From Syntrophus sp. (in: bacteria) (GTDB lineage Bacteria > Desulfobacterota > Syntrophia > Syntrophales > UBA8958), in contig DMAT01000346.1 in the NCBI GenBank assembly GCA_003451635.1, forward strand, positions 368 to 5,410: DNA of 5,043 bases, given 5' to 3'. The notes below the pieces were generated by a model. The model did not search any database. It was not told the origin of the DNA and was given only the letters and a program-made list of their open reading frames with translations. Below, piece after piece: positions 1 to 5,043 of this stretch. Position 1 is the stretch's first letter; each line of letters begins with the position of its first letter. A program made the position numbers and the translations under genes.

Positions 1-54
1 TGTCAATAAGTAAGTCTGACCCCGTGCTAAATCAAAGATGAAATCGAGGCGGAA
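1..54. other. Non-coding tail after the autotransporter stop; possible edge of a REP/IS200-type repeat
   Basis: No gene and no clear terminator hairpin follows the TAA at 55-57 on the minus strand. The segment AAGTAAGTCTGACCCC at about 8-23 resembles, from memory, conserved sequence found beside REP-associated (IS200-like) tyrosine transposases. GTCA (2-5) and TGAC (17-20) form a weak inverted repeat. No transposase is in the window, so the assignment rests on resemblance alone. Confidence 0.25.
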
Positions 55-3000
55 TTAGAACTGGCAGCGGAGGCCGAGGGTGACGCTCTGGGCGTTGTAG
101 CTGCTCTGGCCAAGCTGGGCCTCGTAATTGAGGTAAGCCAGGATCTGATCTGTCCATTGGACGTTGATTCCCGTTCCCACATTAAAGAAGTTCCGCTCCG
201 GGGCGATGTTCTCGATGGTGAAGGCCGAACTCCCCTGGGCCAGGGCGGCCATCGTTGTTGGATTCACATTCCCGAACTCGTGCCGGTAGAATGCCCAGAG
301 ACGCGGCACTATCCTCAATTTGTCTTGAGTCCAGTTCCAGGCCCCCTTGACCCCGGCACTTCCCTGATAAGATTCCGTCGTCTGACGATCCACCTGCAGA
401 TTGAGGGAGTCCGCCCCCGCCTCGGTGTAACCGTTCATCACCATGGAGAGATACTGAAAGGTCAGGGCGGGACCGATAGTCCAGGAACCAAAGTGATAAT
501 CATAACCCGTTCCCCCGTAGGCCGTCGCCTGACCGCCGGAAGGTTTCGCCGTGGCCGTCCGGTCGATCCCCGGAAAGACGATGCGCCGGCTGTTGTCAAA
601 ACTGTTCCATCCGTAACCGGCCTGCCCGTCGATATAAAAGGCCTCCCGAAAATAAGTTCCATAGATGCCCAATGTATAACCGTCCAATTTCACGGTGCTT
701 CCGGCATCGTTAATCCATGATTTGGCCGCATTCATCCCGAAGAGGACGCCGCCGACAAACCGTTCCGAAAAACGGTAGTCCGTCCCCAGGGTAAGGCCGC
801 CGTTCTTAAAATCGTAACCCCGCTGCTCCGCTGTATTTTTCTGGTCCCCCTGGACAATATTCCCTTTTACGAAGAAACCCCACCGGGGATCTGGTTCCAC
901 GGGGATCATCCCCTGAAGATCATCGCTGTTACTGGCCAGGAGAAAGGGCTGCCGGGAACGGTTAGCGGCAAGGAAGTCCAGATTCTCCAGGCCCTGAAAA
1001 CTGAATCCCTGCATACCCGCACGCAAATCCCCAAGACGGGAGGAGACGTTGCCGGCCTGAAAAGAGGCCACCCCGGAGGTCATATTGGTATAGGCCACAC
1101 CGGCAATGGGAGACAACTGGTCAAAGGCGGCGGCCACTTGGGCGTTAGTCGTCAGATTGTCGATCTTATCCAGGACTGTATCCAAGTCTCCGCTTGCCGA
1201 GTTAACCAGGGGGTTCAGCATCTGAGATATGGCACGTTGATTTCCCGTCAAGGAGGAGACCAGATCGCTGGCGGCGTAATCGCGCCACGTCAGCAGATAG
1301 ACTTCCGTCGCCCGGTCATACTGGGGCTGGAAAAATAACGTCGGGGATATTTTGTTGCCAAGGAGATTGGCGAACGTCCCCGATACGCCGCCGGCGGCGG
1401 AAAGGATCGCCCCGAATATTGTCTTGTTGTGGGGGATCGAACTCCCCTGCCACAAGGTTTCCAGTGTCCCATCCAGGGCCGCGCTGCCCTGGGCCTGCAA
1501 CAGGCTGTTGCTCGTCGGCGTTACTACCGCCACCGTTAAGGTCCCACCGCTGCCCTGGGTGTAATTGGCTGCCGGCGATGCCCCAAATTGAGTCAGCTTC
1601 ATGGTCCCGACACTGCCGTTCCCTGGTTTCACCTGGCCGTTGTTGTTTAGCGCCCCTATTTGCCCGTTCCCGGCCAGGATCGTCCCGGCACTGACATTCA
1701 TGGTCCCTCCCAGCTTGCCATTGGCGCCGATGTTGATTTGCCCCCGGGAAAGACTCGTCTCGCCGGTAAATGCCGATCCGTCGCCATTGAGAGTCAGGGT
1801 TCCCGGACCGGTTTTCAGAAATTTGCCCGTTCCGGCCAGGACACCGTCAAGGGTGGAATCATAAGCTCCCTGGAGATCGAAGGTCCCGTTCACCTCCAGC
1901 TTCCCTTTCAGGAGGCGCAGGCCGTCGCGGACGGAAAAGGTGTAACCGCTGTTGATCTTATAGCCGGCGCCACTGTACTTGGTCATCGTCAGCGATTCCG
2001 CCTCGACATCATTATTCCCCAAATCGATGATTTCGTCTTTCTGGAGTTCCATTTTCCCCAGGTGGAAGAGAAAGCCATATTGCAGCCAGGTACCCTCATT
2101 CTTATCCGCCACATCGACCATCTTTAACGTCCAGGTCCCATTATTCTTCTCTCCCCAGAAGGCGTTGGTCAGAAAGGTCCACTCGAAATCCGTAACCGCT
2201 TCATTATCCTGGTATTTTTCGTTCGCGATGGTGACGCTCGTATCGTTGAAAAGTCGGCTTACCGTACCGTCCGGCGAGGTGAGGAAGGCCCGGAGGTCGC
2301 CCCGGCGCTCGTGAGTGAACTTCAGATTCACTTCCACACTTTCCACGGGGAGCGACGGGTTGACGGTAAAGGTTACCGAACGGCCCGTGATGGCGTCATT
2401 ATCGGGAATGCCGAGATTGACGTTAGTCGCGGCGATGCTATAGGTTTGTTCCTTCGTTACATAGGCCACGTCGGCGATCTTGGTTACGAATTTGTCGGCC
2501 TGGATGAGGCCGAAGCCGTAATTGGGGTTGAAGTTTCTCTGGACGTCCACCCCCTTGTTAAGTACCCATTCGGTGTCACCGGCATCGACCTTGGTGGTTA
2601 CGCTGGGCAGGGAGAGGGCGTGCTTCGCCATGCGGACCGACATCAGGGGGTTCGCCTCCTTGCCCAGGGCCATGATCCCCGAGACCAGGGGGGCCGAAGA
2701 GGAAGTGCCGCCGAATTTGCTGGCGTAGTTGTAGTAGGGATAGGCGTCACTCTTGTCGCCATCGGGGTTCCTGTCGGCAGAATAGCGGTTGTATCCGGAA
2801 TCCGCACCCATCCGGTCCGTCGTCGTAATGCCCAGATAGTTCGAGTAGGAGCTGGAAGGGGCGGTGACAAAGACATTGGCCCCGTAGCTGCTGTAGTAGG
2901 CGTAGGTGCCATCGCTCCCCAGGGCGGCGACGGTGATCACATAGGGGGAGGTGGCGGCGAAGTCCTTGTTGGCATCCTCGCAACTCGCCTCTTTTGCGTC

Positions 3001-3777
3001 CGTGCTCTTGTTGCGGGCGTTCCCCGCCGAAAATACGTGGACGACGGCGTTTTCCGACGTAGCCTTCAGGACGTCCTTGACCCGTTCGGATTCCTCACTG
3101 AAAGGGGTATCAGGTCCGTAACTGTGGTTTTTGATGTGAATCTCCGGCTTCGCTTCGATGGCCAGGGTGGAACTGTTGAGACCGCTCTTCCAGAGGTAGG
3201 CGTCGATATAATCCTGGGTCGATACAGTGGGGTCGCCGGTCAGGGATTTGCCGAGGCGGATGCGGAGGCCGGCGATCCCGGCGAATGGTGCGGCCCCCGT
3301 CACGCCGTAGCCGTTGCCCCCCCGGGCGGCAGCGACGCCGGCCACGGCGGTGCCGTGATTGTCGCTCCCCAGGACCGGCCCCTGGTCCTGAAGAGCCAGG
3401 TCGGCGTTGGTGCTGAAATTCTTGCTGAGCCCCTTCAGGTAATTGTCTTTCAGGTCCTCATGGGTCCCCTGCACGCCGTCGTCAACGATGCCGATTACGA
3501 CCCCACGGCCGGTGTAACCGAGGCCGCCGCCGATATTCCAGGCATTTTTCAGACCCGCGTCCTGACCGACGTTGGCGGCGGTGATGGGGGCCTGGTTCCA
3601 CAGGTGCCACTGGCCGGGATAGTCCGTACCGCCGCTGGTCAGGGGATAAAAATAGGGATCATTCGCCGCCGAGGGGATAAACGCCGCCCCCTGGGCATGA
3701 ACGAGGGGGGAGGCCAATATTGCAAGGAGAAGCGATAATGCGGTGATGAATAAATGGCGTTTCTTCACTGTTAACAA
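55..3777 (-). CDS. Autotransporter subtilisin/kexin-type (S8) serine protease with P domain
   Basis: Predicted secreted or surface serine endopeptidase of 1240 residues, exported by Sec and then by its own barrel (type Va secretion). Seen in order: signal peptide 1-28 (KKRH, hydrophobic stretch, cleavage after VHA; no lipobox Cys); S8 domain about 92-430 with Asp99 in IVDDGVQ, His141 in DNHGTAVAG, oxyanion Asn253 in SAGN and Ser359 in GGTSSSAP; proprotein-convertase P domain about 460-575 (RRGDLRAFLTSPDGT, WGEKNNGTWTLKMVD); beta-helix with autotransporter-associated repeat about 646-776 (LKTGPGTLTLNGDGS); helical linker about 835-935 (FDQLSPIAG); barrel about 964-1240 ending in Phe. The triad is intact, so activity is likely; the substrate is unknown. 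No long I9 propeptide is visible: only about 60 residues separate signal and protease cores. Only two Cys (266, 1238). NalP and SphB1 are known subtilisin autotransporters, but they are lipoproteins. The start is TTG, bounded by an in-frame TAG at 3781-3783. Family certain; specific name not assignable. Confidence 0.95.
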   Translation of the reverse strand: MLTVKKRHLFITALSLLLAILASPLVHAQGAAFIPSAANDPYFYPLTSGGTDYPGQWHLWNQAPITAANVGQDAGLKNAWNIGGGLGYTGRGVVIGIVDDGVQGTHEDLKDNYLKGLSKNFSTNADLALQDQGPVLGSDNHGTAVAGVAAARGGNGYGVTGAAPFAGIAGLRIRLGKSLTGDPTVSTQDYIDAYLWKSGLNSSTLAIEAKPEIHIKNHSYGPDTPFSEESERVKDVLKATSENAVVHVFSAGNARNKSTDAKEASCEDANKDFAATSPYVITVAALGSDGTYAYYSSYGANVFVTAPSSSYSNYLGITTTDRMGADSGYNRYSADRNPDGDKSDAYPYYNYASKFGGTSSSAPLVSGIMALGKEANPLMSVRMAKHALSLPSVTTKVDAGDTEWVLNKGVDVQRNFNPNYGFGLIQADKFVTKIADVAYVTKEQTYSIAATNVNLGIPDNDAITGRSVTFTVNPSLPVESVEVNLKFTHERRGDLRAFLTSPDGTVSRLFNDTSVTIANEKYQDNEAVTDFEWTFLTNAFWGEKNNGTWTLKMVDVADKNEGTWLQYGFLFHLGKMELQKDEIIDLGNNDVEAESLTMTKYSGAGYKINSGYTFSVRDGLRLLKGKLEVNGTFDLQGAYDSTLDGVLAGTGKFLKTGPGTLTLNGDGSAFTGETSLSRGQINIGANGKLGGTMNVSAGTILAGNGQIGALNNNGQVKPGNGSVGTMKLTQFGASPAANYTQGSGGTLTVAVVTPTSNSLLQAQGSAALDGTLETLWQGSSIPHNKTIFGAILSAAGGVSGTFANLLGNKISPTLFFQPQYDRATEVYLLTWRDYAASDLVSSLTGNQRAISQMLNPLVNSASGDLDTVLDKIDNLTTNAQVAAAFDQLSPIAGVAYTNMTSGVASFQAGNVSSRLGDLRAGMQGFSFQGLENLDFLAANRSRQPFLLASNSDDLQGMIPVEPDPRWGFFVKGNIVQGDQKNTAEQRGYDFKNGGLTLGTDYRFSERFVGGVLFGMNAAKSWINDAGSTVKLDGYTLGIYGTYFREAFYIDGQAGYGWNSFDNSRRIVFPGIDRTATAKPSGGQATAYGGTGYDYHFGSWTIGPALTFQYLSMVMNGYTEAGADSLNLQVDRQTTESYQGSAGVKGAWNWTQDKLRIVPRLWAFYRHEFGNVNPTTMAALAQGSSAFTIENIAPERNFFNVGTGINVQWTDQILAYLNYEAQLGQSSYNAQSVTLGLRCQF

Positions 3778-3789
3778 TATCTAATTACA

Positions 3790-3795
3790 CTCCTC
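3790..3795 (-). promoter_or_regulatory. Ribosome binding site of the autotransporter gene
   Basis: On the minus strand GAGGAG lies 12 bases before the TTG at 3777. It is a strong Shine-Dalgarno match, but the gap is longer than the usual 5-9 bases. The only other nearby start in frame is GTG at 3766-3768 (protein would begin M-K-K-R-H), which would be 21 bases away. The site therefore favours TTG, although the GTG start gives an equally good signal peptide. Confidence 0.65.
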
Positions 3796-3834
3796 TTCTG
3801 GGAAAAGCCTGATTCAACAATGAAATAAAGACAC

Positions 3835-3844
3835 TACCGCGGTA
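3835..3844. repeat. 10-base palindrome TACCGCGGTA in the divergent region
   Basis: A perfect 10-base palindrome lying about 58 bases upstream of the autotransporter TTG in an otherwise AT-rich stretch. Its position would suit an operator or a leader element of the autotransporter gene. There is no spacer loop and no T-run, so it is not a terminator. Function is inference only. Confidence 0.3.
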
Positions 3845-3853
3845 AATTGACGC

Positions 3854-3867
3854 CTGACATATATCAG
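3854..3867. repeat. Imperfect 14-base palindrome CTGA-N6-TCAG
   Basis: CTGA (3854-3857) and TCAG (3864-3867) flank CATATA, giving a 14-base near-palindrome with one mismatched pair. On the minus strand, TATATG within it could be a -10 box with TTGCCT upstream, but the 15-base spacer and 4 of 6 matches in each hexamer make this a weak promoter call for the autotransporter gene. Confidence 0.25.
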
Positions 3868-3950
3868 TGGGAAGAAAAAGGCAATCTAATGTCGCTAAAC
3901 AACACTTTCGGCCATACTACTCTTTCCTTGAGAATACTTTCCCCTCAGCC

Positions 3951-3978
3951 TTGACATTTCGAAATTCGTTGTCATCAT
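3951..3978 (+). promoter_or_regulatory. Candidate htpG promoter
   Basis: TTGACA at 3951-3956 is a perfect sigma-70 -35 hexamer. With a 16-base spacer it is followed by CATCAT at 3973-3978 (4 of 6 matches to TATAAT). This would start the transcript near 3985, leaving a leader of about 40 bases. Read as CTTGACA (3950-3956), the same element also resembles a heat-shock sigma-32 -35 box, but the expected C-rich -10 (CCCCAT) is poorly matched. A second, weaker option is TTGTCA 3969-3974 with TATAGA 3994-3999 (19-base spacer). Which sigma factor is used cannot be decided from sequence. Confidence 0.45.
3952..3974. promoter_or_regulatory. Inverted repeat overlapping the htpG promoter (possible operator)
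   Basis: TGACA (3952-3956) and TGTCA (3970-3974) form a perfect inverted repeat around 13 bases, and a perfect 10-base palindrome ATTTCGAAAT (3956-3965) is nested in it. It covers the -35 box and spacer of the candidate promoter, where a repressor would act. It does not match the CIRCE element bound by HrcA. The binding protein is unknown and chance occurrence is possible. Confidence 0.35.
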
Positions 3979-4014
3979 AGCGCCGATAAATCATATAGAT
4001 TAAGCACCATCGAA

Positions 4015-4020
4015 AAGGAG
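4015..4020 (+). promoter_or_regulatory. Ribosome binding site of htpG
   Basis: AAGGAG lies 6 bases before ATG 4027. Strength and spacing are good, and the protein begins as HtpG normally does (M-x-K-x-E-T-R-x-F), so this start is secure. Confidence 0.9.
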
Positions 4021-4026
4021 CAAGTT

Positions 4027-5043
4027 ATGGAAGCAAAGAAGGAAACGCGTCAATTCAAAACAGAAGTCCAGCAACTTATGAGCATCATCATCAACTCTCT
4101 CTATTCCCACCGGGAGATTTTTTTGCGGGAATTGATCTCCAATTCCTCCGATGCCATCGACAAATTGAGATTTAAAACCCAGACACAGTCAGACATTCTG
4201 GGTACGGACACAGAGTTCAGCATAAAAATAGTCCCCAATAAAAAGAAAAGAACCCTGGAAATATCGGATAACGGGATCGGCATGACCTACGACGAGGTGG
4301 TGGAAAATATCGGCACCATCGCCAAGAGCGGAACGTCCGGATTCCTGGAGGCGGCGACTGCTTTAAACAAGCCCGACATGCTGACGCCGGAACTGATCGG
4401 CCAGTTCGGGGTTGGTTTTTACAGTGCCTTCATTGTCGCAGATCGGGTTTCCCTCATCACAAAAGCCGTCGGAAGCGATAAGGCGACTAAGTGGGAATCG
4501 ACGGGAGACGGGTCATACACCGTCGAAGAAACGGACAAGAAGACTCGCGGCACCACCGTCATTTTGACACTTAAGAAGGGGGAAAAAGACGAACAGGACT
4601 TTACCGATGAATGGACTATCCGCAATACCATAAAAAAACACTCTGATTTTGTAGCTTATCCCATTCTCATGGACGTTGAGAGAACGGAACCAGTCCTCGA
4701 TAAGGACGGAAAACCAGAAGGGAACAAGACAACAAAAACCATCAAAGAAGAAACCCTCAATTCCATGAAGGCAATCTGGACGAAAGACAAGAAGGAAGTC
4801 TCGGAAGAGGAATACAATGAATTTTACCGCCACATCGCCCATGATTGGAATGAGCCTCTTACCCACCTCCATGTAAAGCTTGAAGGAACGACGGAGTACA
4901 GCGCCCTGCTGTACATTCCGTCCCGGCCTCCCTTCGATTTGTACCATGGCGAGGGGAAACACGGGATACAGCTCTACAGCAAGCGCGTCTTCATCATGGA
5001 GAACTGTAAGGAACTAATGCCTCCCTATCTGTCCTTTATCAAA
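4027..5043 (+). CDS. htpG: Molecular chaperone HtpG (bacterial Hsp90), N-terminal 339 residues, cut by window edge
   Basis: Cytoplasmic ATP-dependent dimeric chaperone that remodels client proteins, often with DnaK/DnaJ. The frame is open from ATG 4027 to the last base (339 whole codons, no stop); family members are about 620-640 residues, so roughly the C-terminal half lies outside. Seen: GHKL ATPase domain about 1-220, with FLRELISNSSDAIDKLRF (Glu35 as catalytic Glu, Asn39 for Mg-ATP), DNGIGM at 81-86 (Asp81 contacts adenine in the family), the lid segment GTIAKSGT at 96-103, and GQFGVGFYSAF at 125-135. A short charged linker (about 222-240) is followed by the start of the middle domain (W251, EEYNEFYRHIAHDWNEPL, LLYIPSRPPFDLY, KRVFIMENC). 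The middle-domain catalytic Arg and the dimerisation domain fall after the window. AAGGAG sits 6 bases before the ATG. No frameshift or missing key residue in the visible part. Transcribed away from the autotransporter gene. Confidence 0.98.
   Translation, partial: MEAKKETRQFKTEVQQLMSIIINSLYSHREIFLRELISNSSDAIDKLRFKTQTQSDILGTDTEFSIKIVPNKKKRTLEISDNGIGMTYDEVVENIGTIAKSGTSGFLEAATALNKPDMLTPELIGQFGVGFYSAFIVADRVSLITKAVGSDKATKWESTGDGSYTVEETDKKTRGTTVILTLKKGEKDEQDFTDEWTIRNTIKKHSDFVAYPILMDVERTEPVLDKDGKPEGNKTTKTIKEETLNSMKAIWTKDKKEVSEEEYNEFYRHIAHDWNEPLTHLHVKLEGTTEYSALLYIPSRPPFDLYHGEGKHGIQLYSKRVFIMENCKELMPPYLSFIK

Noticed and set aside
1732..1842. DNA-level tandem repeat in the beta-helix coding region
   Set aside because: LAGTGK (647-652) and LAGNGQ (701-706) are similar, and their DNA shares a short GGCCAGGA-like core, but this is ordinary beta-helix protein repetition and not a tandem array.
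1660..2127. Plus-strand open frames of about 90-155 codons across 1350-2314
   Set aside because: Antisense shadows of the beta-helix and P-domain coding sequence; they overlap one another in different frames and show no family motif or good ribosome site.
2311..3738. Open frame of 475 codons on the plus strand
   Set aside because: It lies wholly antisense to the protease and P-domain coding region. Its translation is rich in Gly, Val, Arg and Asp with no recognisable domain, and GC-biased codon use on the other strand explains the lack of stops.
3694..3777. Lipoprotein signal peptide as in NalP or SphB1
   Set aside because: There is no Cys in or after the signal region; cleavage after VHA by signal peptidase I fits better.
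3927..3948. CTTGAGA with CCCC downstream as a sigma-32 promoter
   Set aside because: The gap between CTTGAGA (3927-3933) and CCCC (3941-3944) is only 7 bases, too short for a sigma-32 promoter, and the -10 box lacks the AT part.
3951..4010. CIRCE (HrcA) operator before htpG
   Set aside because: No TTAGCACTC-N9-GAGTGCTAA or near match is present in the intergenic region.
4513..4962. Minus-strand open frames antisense to htpG (4101-4283, 4419-4631, 4513-4962)
   Set aside because: HtpG is unambiguous on the plus strand with conserved motifs throughout, so these are shadows.

Overview
The window holds two divergently oriented genes from a Gram-negative bacterium. Most of it (55-3777, minus strand) is one large gene for a secreted type Va autotransporter. 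Its passenger carries a subtilisin/kexin-type (S8) serine protease, and a C-terminal beta-barrel would sit in the outer membrane. The right part (4027 to the window end, plus strand) is the first half of htpG, the bacterial Hsp90 chaperone. A 249-base intergenic region separates their start codons and must carry both promoters.

The autotransporter barrel and its classical signal peptide require an outer membrane. The HtpG fragment is proteobacterial in style, with a short bacterial charged linker and an E. coli-like middle domain. Some features feel reminiscent of Desulfobacterota ('deltaproteobacteria'), but two genes cannot settle the taxon and I hold that only as a weak guess. Sampled lines of the autotransporter gene are clearly more GC-rich than sampled lines of htpG and the intergenic region, so the two genes may differ in history.

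Layout: 1-54 is a short non-coding tail after the autotransporter stop. It contains a motif that resembles the flanks of REP/IS200-type elements, from memory only. 55-3777 is the autotransporter protease: signal peptide, S8 catalytic domain with complete D/H/S triad and oxyanion Asn, proprotein-convertase P domain, beta-helix with autotransporter-associated repeats, helical linker, barrel. 3778-4026 is the divergent regulatory region with two Shine-Dalgarno sequences, a likely htpG promoter overlapping an inverted repeat, and two further palindromes. 4027-5043 is partial htpG.

The genes are not an operon and have no obvious direct biochemical link. One acts at the cell surface or outside, the other folds proteins in the cytoplasm. 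Shared control through the common upstream region is possible but unproven. I found no RNA gene, CRISPR array, intact insertion sequence or clearly new multi-gene system. The most notable item is the combination of a kexin-type protease plus P domain with a type V secretion barrel.
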